From Bacteroidales bacterium (GTDB lineage Bacteria; Bacteroidota; Bacteroidia; Bacteroidales; UBA4417): a stretch of 14,769 bases of DNA. The translations under genes were made by a program, and so were the position numbers. The stretch lies in NCBI GenBank assembly GCA_025350385.1, contig JANXXZ010000484.1, positions 1 through 14,769 on the forward strand. Direction: 5' to 3'. Positions 5,944 through 13,421 of this stretch are shown here, piece after piece. Under the pieces are notes generated by a model, which was not told the origin of the DNA, ran no database searches, and worked only from the letters and a program-made list of their open reading frames with translations. Within the stretch, counting starts at the first letter, position 1, and the number at the start of each line of letters is the position of its first letter.

Positions 5944-6675
5944 TCAGGCTACTTTCTTAGGGTTGATCTTTTTAAACTTCAGGCTGATGACGCCAAAAAA
6001 TGCTTCCTTGAAGATTTTCGAACTCATTTTTGAAGTGCCTTCGGTACGGTCAGTAAAAATGATCGGGACTTCCACCAATTTAAATCCGAGTTTCCAGGCA
6101 GTGTATTTCATTTCGATCTGGAAGGCATAACCCATAAAACGGATATTATCGAGATCAATAGTTTCGAGCACTTTACGCGTGTAGCATTTGAAACCGGCCG
6201 TGGTATCCTTTATGGGCAGGCTGGTAATAAAATCAACATACATTGAAGCGCCATACGACATTAACACCCGACCAAGAGGCCAGTTAACCACGTTCACGCC
6301 TTTTATGTACCTTGAACCGATAGCCAGATCGGCTCCTCCGGCAGCGCAGGCATCATAGAGCTTAATCAGGTCCTCGGGATTGTGAGAAAAATCGCAATCC
6401 ATCTCGAAAACATATCCGTAATCGCGTTCCAGCGCCCATTTGAATCCGGCAATATAAGCGGTTCCCAGGCCTTGTTTCCCGGCGCGTCCAAGCATGAACA
6501 GCCGGCCTTCATATTCGGGTAGCATGGAGCGGACAATTGCACCGGTGCCATCGGGAGAATTGTCTTCAACGATTAACAGGTGAAATTCCTTGGATAATGA
6601 GAATACCTTTTCAATCATCTTTCGGATGTTTTCCTTCTCATTATAAGTGGGGATGATTACTAAACTATCGGACAC
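5944..6675 (-). CDS. Polyprenol monophosphomannose synthase-like GT2 glycosyltransferase
   Basis: A GT-A fold family 2 glycosyltransferase resembling dolichol/polyprenol-phosphate mannose synthase (DPM1 type). It is expected to transfer a sugar from a nucleotide-sugar to a polyprenyl phosphate at the inner membrane. Motifs, numbered from the GTG at 6675: SLVIIPTYNEKENI (4-17), VEDNSPDGT (36-44), the metal-binding DCD in EMDCDFSHNPEDL (93, 95), GSRYIKG (120-126) and TAGFKCYTR (159-167). There are no C-terminal membrane segments, as in the short single-domain members. The open frame extends upstream to another GTG at 6726 (260 residues), but those 17 extra residues look non-native. The enzyme normally begins just before SLVIIPTYNE, and a TGTATTTG element at 6725-6718 overlaps the longer start. 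I therefore prefer 243 residues. The sugar donor is not fixed by sequence. Confidence 0.87.
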   Translation of the reverse strand: MSDSLVIIPTYNEKENIRKMIEKVFSLSKEFHLLIVEDNSPDGTGAIVRSMLPEYEGRLFMLGRAGKQGLGTAYIAGFKWALERDYGYVFEMDCDFSHNPEDLIKLYDACAAGGADLAIGSRYIKGVNVVNWPLGRVLMSYGASMYVDFITSLPIKDTTAGFKCYTRKVLETIDLDNIRFMGYAFQIEMKYTAWKLGFKLVEVPIIFTDRTEGTSKMSSKIFKEAFFGVISLKFKKINPKKVA

Positions 6676-6717
6676 CGGGCTGAATTTTATGGGACGAAAG
6701 TAGGAAATATTTCTGCA

Positions 6718-6725
6718 CAAATACA
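6718..6725 (-). promoter_or_regulatory. Weak candidate -7 element for the mannosyltransferase gene
   Basis: TGTATTTG on the minus strand differs from TAnnTTTG at one of the fixed positions. It would start transcription near 6714, downstream of the longer GTG at 6726 and about 39 nt ahead of the preferred GTG at 6675. There is no clear -33 element. Confidence 0.3.
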
Positions 6726-6740
6726 CAACGTATTAAAACA

Positions 6741-6778
6741 CAGGGAGCCGTCTTTACCAGAATAAAAACGGCTCCCTG
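6741..6778 (-). terminator. Intrinsic terminator after the PLD-domain gene
   Basis: CAGGGAGCCGT (6741-6751) and ACGGCTCCCTG (6768-6778) form a perfect 11-bp stem with a 16-nt loop. It begins 22 bp past the PLD gene stop. On the minus strand TGTTTTAATA follows, a short T-rich tract. It separates the PLD gene from the downstream mannosyltransferase gene. Confidence 0.8.
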
Positions 6779-6799
6779 AGGAAATTGTAACTTTTTCGC

Positions 6800-9100
6800 T
6801 TACTGAACAATCAATTTCTGAGTAGAGGTCCCGTTTTTATTCGAGATCCTTACCAGGTAGATACCTGAACTCAGTCCGGAGAGGTCAAAACCGGTATGTG
6901 TGATTCCCTGTGAAGCCGTTTGATTGCTTTCCTTAATCATGCGGCCTGAAAGGTCGAGCAATTGCATTTTATAAGCAACCGCAGATGATGATTTGACATC
7001 AATGTTTACGTATGCAGAGGCAGGATTTGGGTATACCATCACATCATTTCTTGAAAATCCGGCCGGATCATCAATACCATAAAGAATATCGGCCATGCTC
7101 ATGATTTTTTTGAAATTCTGATAATATATATTGGCAATCGTTGCATCGTGAATGCAGATCGAATTTTCATCATTGGCAGTATTAGCCCCTCCGCTCCAGT
7201 TGTGTGATCCGGTCCAGACCATGGGATCAGATGATGTATTACTCTGGTCAACAATGAGGTATTTGTTATGCATGATCCCACCGCCGGTATAATCGCCAAA
7301 TTCGGAACAAGCGTTTTTCAACGTAAGAAATATCGTTGAATCAGGATTTGGGTAAGTTGGAGGATTAGCAGGGATAACTTCGTCGCTGAAACTGCTTACC
7401 AGGAAATAGGCTTTGGCTCCGGCATTTACTGCATCAGAGATCGCATATGCCATTTCCTTGCGGGTGATAAGCATAACGGCAGCTTCCAGGTCACTCTGGG
7501 CAGTCTGTATCCTGTTGATAATTTCAACATTAACATTGTCGGATGGGCTGAAGTAACAATCCAACCATTTGCCTCCCACCTTAAGCTGGTGAGGCGTATT
7601 ATTGGCTTTTGCCGAGCCGAATTTGGCATTTGCAGCATTCGGAGTAAGGGTAGTTGATCCCCACATTTCTTCAAATTCTGCGAGGTAGGTCCTGGCGAGG
7701 CTTTGATCCTGAACAATGATCACATTGTTTGCATCTATATTCATATTGTCAGCTGTCCAGTTTACAGAACCGGTCCAAACCAGCGGATCATTTGCATTGG
7801 CAGAGTTCACATCAATTATCATGAATTTGTTGTGCATGATACCCGTACGATTTGCCGCCGTTGGCCCCTGAAGTTTATGGATTGAACTGTTCAGCAAATC
7901 GATGGAAGGATCAACTGTAGTTCCGCAATAAATAATCCGGATGTTAACCCCCCTAGTAGCTGCGGCATTCAGAGCCGAACTGATGCTGCTCAACCCTTCA
8001 TCATTAAAACTGTAGATGGCAATATCAATGCTTTGTTTTGCCCTGTTGATATAGCTGATCAGTGTATCGTCAACTGCCTGGGGGATTGAGATAGCGTTGG
8101 TACCGGTTGAAACAGCATTATCAACGGGGGTGTTGAAGTAAACTTTGATCTTACCTGAGCTGTTGGAGGCAGTAATATATGCGCCTACGGTTGATTTTGC
8201 CGTATCCGTTGCTACGGTGGCACTGATTGAAAAAGCTTTGGCATACAATAGTTGAGCAGCAGCACCTGTTAACACCACGGAATGATTGGTTGTATTGGCA
8301 GTTCCGTTTACTATCCCAAGTTCAAGGGAGGGCGTAAGTCCATATTTCATGAAGGAAGAGCCTGGGTTATCGGTGGTCCAGTTCAGGGTAACGGAGGAGG
8401 TGGTGATATCACTTACGGTTACCGGGGTGGTTAAGCTGATAGAAGAATTCGTAACAATATCAGATAAGGAACGCGGAACAAGCTGGTATCCTGTTATCGG
8501 ATTGGAAGAGCTATACTGACCCAGGCACCCGGTTATATTTACATTCCCCATAGGGATAAGGGTGTTATTAATATCAGTATTTGGTAATATGCGCACCTGT
8601 AATGTACTCCCATATTGGTCGTAAGCATTATAATTGGCCCCGGAAGTCCCTCCGCTGAAAAGTGTCCCCTGGACGGCAGGATCAAAATGAACATTACCAA
8701 CTTTGATAAGCATTGATTCATAGTCTTCACCGATTAATGGAATAGTGAGGAGAGCGGGAGCAGGCAGCGGGTTATTGCTCGATTCGATAGTTACAGCCGT
8801 TACAGGGCTGATCTCAAGCAGTGAATTGTAATTTTTAAGTGTCCCTGTTACCGTGACAATATCACCGGGCATAACACCTGTTGTGCTGAAGAGGGTGCTA
8901 TATCCGGCTATACCAGCAGTTGCATCCTGTATGTAATAGGTCCAGCCCATTACGGAAGCATCATTGAGCAATATACCGCGAATGGTTACAATGGATCCTA
9001 CCGGCTGTGCCCTGGCAGTAAGAATGTCAATCGGAGTCTGACCTGATGATGTGGCTGCCATCGAAATGAGTGTCGCGAAAAGAAATGTAAATTTTTTCAT
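6800..9100 (-). CDS. Secreted phospholipase-D-superfamily nuclease-like protein with OB-like region and T9SS sorting domain
   Basis: A 766-residue exported protein. A signal peptide occupies 1-20 (MKKFTFLFAT...SSG/QT). Residues about 23-105 look like an OB-fold (VGSIVTIRGILL, YYIQDATAGIAGY, PGDIVTVTGTL). A second strand-rich region (120-216) may be another. Residues about 222-312 resemble a fibronectin type III domain (VSDITTSSVTLNWTT). Two phospholipase D domains follow: the first HxKxxxxD motif is H423/K425/D430 with WTGSVNW after it, the second H611/K613/D618 with WTGSHNW. Both catalytic halves are intact, so one chain can form the active site. The C-terminus (about 687-766: VYPNPASAYVNI... 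LSSGIYLVRI) is a type A T9SS sorting domain, implying surface attachment or release. PLD-superfamily enzymes cleave phosphodiesters; the OB-like region favours nucleic acid over lipid, but that is inference. It follows a TonB-dependent receptor gene by 46 bp. Confidence 0.86.
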   Translation of the reverse strand: MKKFTFLFATLISMAATSSGQTPIDILTARAQPVGSIVTIRGILLNDASVMGWTYYIQDATAGIAGYSTLFSTTGVMPGDIVTVTGTLKNYNSLLEISPVTAVTIESSNNPLPAPALLTIPLIGEDYESMLIKVGNVHFDPAVQGTLFSGGTSGANYNAYDQYGSTLQVRILPNTDINNTLIPMGNVNITGCLGQYSSSNPITGYQLVPRSLSDIVTNSSISLTTPVTVSDITTSSVTLNWTTDNPGSSFMKYGLTPSLELGIVNGTANTTNHSVVLTGAAAQLLYAKAFSISATVATDTAKSTVGAYITASNSSGKIKVYFNTPVDNAVSTGTNAISIPQAVDDTLISYINRAKQSIDIAIYSFNDEGLSSISSALNAAATRGVNIRIIYCGTTVDPSIDLLNSSIHKLQGPTAANRTGIMHNKFMIIDVNSANANDPLVWTGSVNWTADNMNIDANNVIIVQDQSLARTYLAEFEEMWGSTTLTPNAANAKFGSAKANNTPHQLKVGGKWLDCYFSPSDNVNVEIINRIQTAQSDLEAAVMLITRKEMAYAISDAVNAGAKAYFLVSSFSDEVIPANPPTYPNPDSTIFLTLKNACSEFGDYTGGGIMHNKYLIVDQSNTSSDPMVWTGSHNWSGGANTANDENSICIHDATIANIYYQNFKKIMSMADILYGIDDPAGFSRNDVMVYPNPASAYVNIDVKSSSAVAYKMQLLDLSGRMIKESNQTASQGITHTGFDLSGLSSGIYLVRISNKNGTSTQKLIVQ

Positions 9101-9108
9101 TGTTGATT

Positions 9109-9134
9109 GGGTTTATTTGTGAACGGGTTTATTT
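9109..9134. repeat. 10-bp direct repeat between the receptor and PLD genes
   Basis: GGGTTTATTT occurs at 9109-9118 and again at 9125-9134, a 16-bp period. It lies 9-34 bp before the PLD start codon within the 46-bp gap after the receptor gene. On the minus strand it reads AAATAAACCC twice. It could be a protein or ribosome-related site, or chance in AT-rich sequence. Confidence 0.3.
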
Positions 9135-9146
9135 TTCTTTAATCAA

Positions 9147-11984
9147 TTAGAATTCAAAAGAAAGTGACATAGAGTAGGTGCGGCTTGCACCAAAGAATAC
9201 ACCTGCCGAACGGGTATCATGGGTTTTAAAGCTTTGCCCGATATAGGTTGAATTGTCGTCAGCATCCGATACATAAACGGTATTCAACACATTCATTACG
9301 TTCAGGCGCAATTGAAGCCGGTACTTGGTAAAAACTTTCATTGAATACCCGGCATGCAGGTCAACAAGGTAGTAAGCCGGAATTTTCCACGGATCCACCG
9401 GGTCCCCATAAATTGGCCTTCCATTTTTATCCAAAAGAACGTTTCCGTTCTCATCTTTCGGATGTGAAAAGTTGGCAAAGTAATCATTATTGACATTTCC
9501 CGCATCGTAGGACATTGGGTCGAAATTGGAATAATATTTTCCGAAACGGGTAATATTACCACTTATGTAAAGAAATTTGATGGGTTCATAACGTATTTCA
9601 CCACCAAGCTGGAATTGTGCAGCATCCCCCACATGAATTCCTTTTGCGTTGATATATTGTGTCAGAACGGTTTTGCCGTAGTTGTCGTTTACACGCACTG
9701 AGTCAGCTGAATTCCATTTCCAGTCACCTATAGATACCAGCCCCTGAACCTTGAGCTTCTCGCTAATGAGATAAACAAAGTCGACCTCAATTCCTTTGTG
9801 CAATGCACTCAGGCCATTGATATTGGCATAAAAAGAGGTGGTCTGGCCTCCCAATGTATCAGCAATAGCAACAAGAGGGGCATAGTCGACCGGGCGGTTG
9901 AGCCAGTTGGTATAGTATGCATTTACATTCATTGAAAAGACAGGGCTATTATAAGCTAAGCCTCCTTCAAGTGCCCGGACCTTTTCGTTCTTTATATCGC
10001 GGAAAAGCTGGTTGGTATTATCAAAAACGTTTTTAAAACGCGGGGCTTTATCCAGGTATCCCAGGTTGATAAATGCCGATATGTGCTTGGTAATATTATA
10101 GTTTACGCCACCTTTAATGGTCCATCCATTGATATTTTTCCAGGCAGTCGCCTGCAATGAATCATATTGAAAATGGTCAACACGCTTGTAACTGGTCCGC
10201 GCGCCGGTGAGGTTAATAAAAGCCGAGAGCTTATCTTTTTTATATTCTGTCTGGTAAAATAAACCGCCCCATCGAACCAGACCATCATTATAGTAATTGA
10301 TCTTGTCCCCCACGAATTTCATGGTTCTTTTATCCGAAAGACCATAGTTTTGTGAGCGATCAGTTGCATCGATGATATAGTCGGCACCAAGGAAATCATA
10401 AATCATTTCGTAATGAATCCCTTTATAGGTCCTGAGATCAATACCTCCCGACATGGTTATCTGTGGGGTTACCAGATAATTTACTGTTGAAAGTACGCCG
10501 ATCCATCGGTGTTCATTCTTAGACTCAACCAGGAAATTACCGGCACTGCGTAACGTATTACTGTATAAGGCCTGGGTAGGGGTTATGGTATGGAACGAAT
10601 TATAGTCATAAGCAGTTTGGAAATCCATTTCCCCGTTTGCGAGAATACTCATCGTATTCTTGGCTTTGATCCCGCCTCCTTTGCCGATTGACATATAAGC
10701 TATGTTTGAAACGGAAAGCTTCTCATTCACATTCCAGAAGTCCTTTAACGTGAACTGTGGTTTGAAATATTCATTCACCCTTTCATTTTTCGAACTGAAA
10801 CTGCCGCGATTAACAGTATCTGCTATCAGTTGACCGGTTATTGGGTCTTTTTTATTATAGTTGTTTATGGTATAATTCTCAATTTGCCCCCAGTGCTGGT
10901 TAAAAGCAATACCTTGATCAAATGTGTAGCTTCCTTTTGCCCAGGATGTGGGAGTGTATTTAGTCAGATCGGTTGAATCAACACCATGATCCATTGCCCA
11001 CTGTTTATTATAAACGGCAGCTGGGAGGTTGAAGGAACGCTGTCCATGACTTTGCGGTGCGCCATATGCCGAAAGTGATATAATATGATGCCCTATGAAT
11101 TTGTCCACTTTACCATACAGGAAGTAAGCCTTTGACCAGGCATGATCCACCCATCCATTACCTCTCTTGTAAGAGCCCGCTACAGTAAAGCCAAAGCCAT
11201 GCTTCATTTTACCGGAATTGAAACCAAAGGAAGTGTTAGAATATCCATCGCTTCCAATCTCCTGCTTTAATCTTCCTCCTTTACGTTCGTCGATACCTTT
11301 GGTAAGAATATTAATTGTACCACCCACTGATGGAAGGGCCAGCTTTGAAGCGCCTAATCCGCGTTGCACCTGCATGCTGCGCGTAACCGCATCCAATCCA
11401 AACCAGTTGGACCAGTATACGGTTCCATTCTCCATATCATTAACAGGAACTCCATCGAGCAGTACACCCACATTCCGGGCGCTGAAACCCCGGATGGTGA
11501 TCCTGGCATCCCCGTCGCCACCGCCTACCTGGGAAGCATATACCCCGGGCGTTGAATTCAGGAGCATCGGGATATCACGTCCTGCCAGCTGTTCCTGGAT
11601 TTTGAGGGGTGTGATGTTCGAAAAAGCTACCGGTGTTTTGCGTTGGCGTGCTACATCGGCCACCACCACCACCTCTGATAACATGATATTTTTTAATAGA
11701 AAGTCCAGGGTCACCGGAACGGCGCTCACGGTCACTGTCTTTGTCACACTTTGATAACCGACATAAGAAGCTGTCAGCGTATAATTTCCGTAAGGAAGCT
11801 GAAGGCTGTATTTGCCATCGACATCCGTTACCAATCCCTGGTTCTTCCCATAAAGAATATTGACACCAATCAGCGTTTCACCGGAGACAGCGTCGGAAAC
11901 TTTTCCCGACAAGGTACCTTTTTGGGCAAAACCAGTTGTCATTAGCAGGAAGGTAAATAATAACTGAAGTGTAAATTTTTGCAT
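9147..11984 (-). CDS. SusC-type TonB-dependent outer-membrane receptor
   Basis: A 945-residue outer-membrane importer. A signal peptide spans 1-20 (GFA/QK). A carboxypeptidase-regulatory-like domain follows at about 22-98 (LSGKVSDAVSGETLIGVNI, YGNYTLTASYVGYQS). The stretch LSEVVVVAD (102-110) is the usual link to the plug. The plug (about 115-230) has RITIRGFSARNVGVLLDGVPVND and ends VGGTINILTKG. The rest is a 22-strand-type beta barrel ending in SLSFEF with C-terminal phenylalanine, the normal outer-membrane assembly signal. It imports a ligand using TonB energy. No SusD-like lipoprotein accompanies it, which argues against a classical polysaccharide locus. The PLD-domain gene follows by 46 bp and an EEP gene ends 209 bp upstream in the same direction. 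I find no TAnnTTTG promoter just upstream, so it may be transcribed from the EEP promoter. The substrate is unknown. Confidence 0.9.
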   Translation of the reverse strand: MQKFTLQLLFTFLLMTTGFAQKGTLSGKVSDAVSGETLIGVNILYGKNQGLVTDVDGKYSLQLPYGNYTLTASYVGYQSVTKTVTVSAVPVTLDFLLKNIMLSEVVVVADVARQRKTPVAFSNITPLKIQEQLAGRDIPMLLNSTPGVYASQVGGGDGDARITIRGFSARNVGVLLDGVPVNDMENGTVYWSNWFGLDAVTRSMQVQRGLGASKLALPSVGGTINILTKGIDERKGGRLKQEIGSDGYSNTSFGFNSGKMKHGFGFTVAGSYKRGNGWVDHAWSKAYFLYGKVDKFIGHHIISLSAYGAPQSHGQRSFNLPAAVYNKQWAMDHGVDSTDLTKYTPTSWAKGSYTFDQGIAFNQHWGQIENYTINNYNKKDPITGQLIADTVNRGSFSSKNERVNEYFKPQFTLKDFWNVNEKLSVSNIAYMSIGKGGGIKAKNTMSILANGEMDFQTAYDYNSFHTITPTQALYSNTLRSAGNFLVESKNEHRWIGVLSTVNYLVTPQITMSGGIDLRTYKGIHYEMIYDFLGADYIIDATDRSQNYGLSDKRTMKFVGDKINYYNDGLVRWGGLFYQTEYKKDKLSAFINLTGARTSYKRVDHFQYDSLQATAWKNINGWTIKGGVNYNITKHISAFINLGYLDKAPRFKNVFDNTNQLFRDIKNEKVRALEGGLAYNSPVFSMNVNAYYTNWLNRPVDYAPLVAIADTLGGQTTSFYANINGLSALHKGIEVDFVYLISEKLKVQGLVSIGDWKWNSADSVRVNDNYGKTVLTQYINAKGIHVGDAAQFQLGGEIRYEPIKFLYISGNITRFGKYYSNFDPMSYDAGNVNNDYFANFSHPKDENGNVLLDKNGRPIYGDPVDPWKIPAYYLVDLHAGYSMKVFTKYRLQLRLNVMNVLNTVYVSDADDNSTYIGQSFKTHDTRSAGVFFGASRTYSMSLSFEF

Positions 11985-12109
11985 GCTTTGACTGATTTGG
12001 TTAAATAAGTTTGTTAGCCTGTTTTTAAAACTGATCTGTTTACTAATGGTCCTTTTTTAAATCTTGGATATGAAGTTTGATGTTGGACTGTTAGATATAA
12101 TCCTAACTT

Positions 12110-12137
12110 CTCCCTTCTCACCTCTCCCTTCTCACCT
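12110..12137. repeat. 14-bp perfect tandem duplication
   Basis: CTCCCTTCTCACCT occurs twice back to back (12110-12123, 12124-12137) and is itself made of CTCCCTT and CTCACCT half-units. It lies in the 209-bp gap between the second EEP gene and the TonB-dependent receptor gene. On the transcribed minus strand it is purine-rich. It resembles simple-repeat debris seen between Bacteroidota genes. Confidence 0.6.
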
Positions 12138-12193
12138 CTGAATCCATAAATGCTATCAGTAGAAGCACCCACACCCTTAAACGGAGTAAGCGA

Positions 12194-13225
12194 CTATTTT
12201 GCTTTCACCAGAATAACGTATACCGGCAGATGGTCACTATACCCGTTTACATAGGCTCCCCCTGCAAAAGTACGGAAAGGGTACCCAGCGTATTGTCCAT
12301 CTGGTTGTATCATGAAAGGCTTTTTAAATACCTTTGTTTTATAAAGTTTCCAGGATGATTGCCCGGTCCGGATAAGCGGTTCGGAAACAATGATCTGGTC
12401 GAACAGGTTCCAGCTATCCTTATAGGCCAGCGATCCGGTTCCATCTTTAAACATTTGCCACATAGGGTTATATAATTCGCCGGATTTTGTTTTTTCTTCC
12501 TTTCCCCTGGCACCCAGCGTTACAAGTACGCTTTCATCAATAGGGTCATCATTCAGATCACCCATCACCAGGATATTTGCGTTCCTGTTTCTTGCATAAA
12601 GGGAGTCCACTATTTCGTGGGTGAGTTTAGCGGCAGCAATACGATGAGTTACATCATTGCCGCGCGAAGGCCAATGATTCACTACAATAGTCATAGTATC
12701 ACGATCAACCAGGCCGGTAACAACGAGCTGGTCACGGGTTTTGAAATCAGGCTGGCCAGGCATAATCATTGGAACAGCAACTGAATTTACCAGTTCAAAA
12801 TCCTTTTTTTTATAAAGTAGCGCAACATCAACTCCTCTCAGGTCGGGCGATTCAAAATGCGCAATTCCGTAACCGGAGTTTTTCAGTGCTTCCGTATGAA
12901 TGAGATCCTCAAGCACACCGCGGTTTTCAATTTCCGAAAGGCCGATAAGCGTTGGTCCCCCTTTCAGGAATTCATCACCAATCTGGCTGATGACGGTGGA
13001 CATATGGGCAAGTTTTGACTGGTACCTTTCCCAGGTCCATGAATTGCTCCCGGTAGGAGTAAACTCTGCATCATTGGTCTTGGGATCATCAATAGTATCG
13101 TACAGGTTTTCCTGGTTGTAAAATGCGATACAGATTGCCTTTGCCTGCTTCTGACTATATGATTGCAATGAAATGAACAACAACAGAAAAAAAAGTAAGA
13201 AGGAGGGTATTCTGAGGGTTGGCAT
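12194..13225 (-). CDS. Secreted endonuclease/exonuclease/phosphatase (EEP) family protein, second copy
   Basis: A 343-residue predicted exported hydrolase of the DNase I-like/EEP fold, paralogous to the protein encoded at 2533-3594. A clear signal peptide covers 1-24 (hydrophobic FLLFFLLLFISL, cleavage near SYS/Q). Motifs: FYNQEN (N40), GLSEIENR (E98/E100), RGVDVALLY (130-138), VNHWPSR (catalytic H184), GDLND (D223, N225), FDQIIVS (275-281) and GYSDHLPVYV (D331, H332). All expected metal and catalytic residues are present. The product has no lipobox and no T9SS tail, so it is probably periplasmic. It diverges from a TonB-dependent receptor (196 bp between start codons) and is followed in the same direction by another receptor and the PLD gene. 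This context suggests it cuts imported phosphodiester fragments, or hydrolyses phosphate esters, but no substrate can be read from the sequence. Confidence 0.89.
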   Translation of the reverse strand: MPTLRIPSFLLFFLLLFISLQSYSQKQAKAICIAFYNQENLYDTIDDPKTNDAEFTPTGSNSWTWERYQSKLAHMSTVISQIGDEFLKGGPTLIGLSEIENRGVLEDLIHTEALKNSGYGIAHFESPDLRGVDVALLYKKKDFELVNSVAVPMIMPGQPDFKTRDQLVVTGLVDRDTMTIVVNHWPSRGNDVTHRIAAAKLTHEIVDSLYARNRNANILVMGDLNDDPIDESVLVTLGARGKEEKTKSGELYNPMWQMFKDGTGSLAYKDSWNLFDQIIVSEPLIRTGQSSWKLYKTKVFKKPFMIQPDGQYAGYPFRTFAGGAYVNGYSDHLPVYVILVKAK

Positions 13226-13250
13226 AAGGTGGTTTTTAATTTTGAGGTAA

Positions 13251-13258
13251 CAAATGTA
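13251..13258 (-). promoter_or_regulatory. Putative -7 element of the second EEP gene
   Basis: TACATTTG on the minus strand is an exact TAnnTTTG match placed about 26 bp before the ATG at 13225, giving a leader of about 22 nt. The -33 region is AT-rich without a clear TTG. It may drive the EEP gene alone or the whole EEP-receptor-PLD series. Confidence 0.55.
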
Positions 13259-13324
13259 GATTATTTTATTTAAGCCCGTTGAAAGAAAAGATAATTAGAA
13301 ATTAAATAATAAATGATTAATAGG

Positions 13325-13353
13325 TTGTACGAAAGATATTTTTCGTTCTTTTG
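13325..13353 (+). promoter_or_regulatory. Putative promoter of the second TonB-dependent receptor gene
   Basis: TTG (13325-13327), an 18-bp spacer and TTCTTTTG (13346-13353) form a near-consensus Bacteroidota promoter with one mismatch in the -7 element. The predicted leader is about 65 nt. It is back to back with the EEP promoter, with about 70 bp between the two -7 elements. Confidence 0.45.
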
Positions 13354-13421
13354 CACTCCCCCGAAATCTGACATAAATCAAACTCATTAATACCAAAAAA
13401 GTACGGTTTAATTCCAACTCT

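Noticed and set aside
11218..11754. 178-codon + strand open frame inside the TonB-dependent receptor
   Set aside because: It is antisense to the well-conserved plug and regulatory domains of the receptor, and its translation is a low-complexity Pro/Ser/Thr mix. It is a shadow of the real frame.
9147..11984. Polysaccharide utilisation locus around the SusC-type receptor
   Set aside because: No SusD-like lipoprotein, glycoside hydrolase, polysaccharide lyase, sulfatase or hybrid two-component regulator lies in the window.
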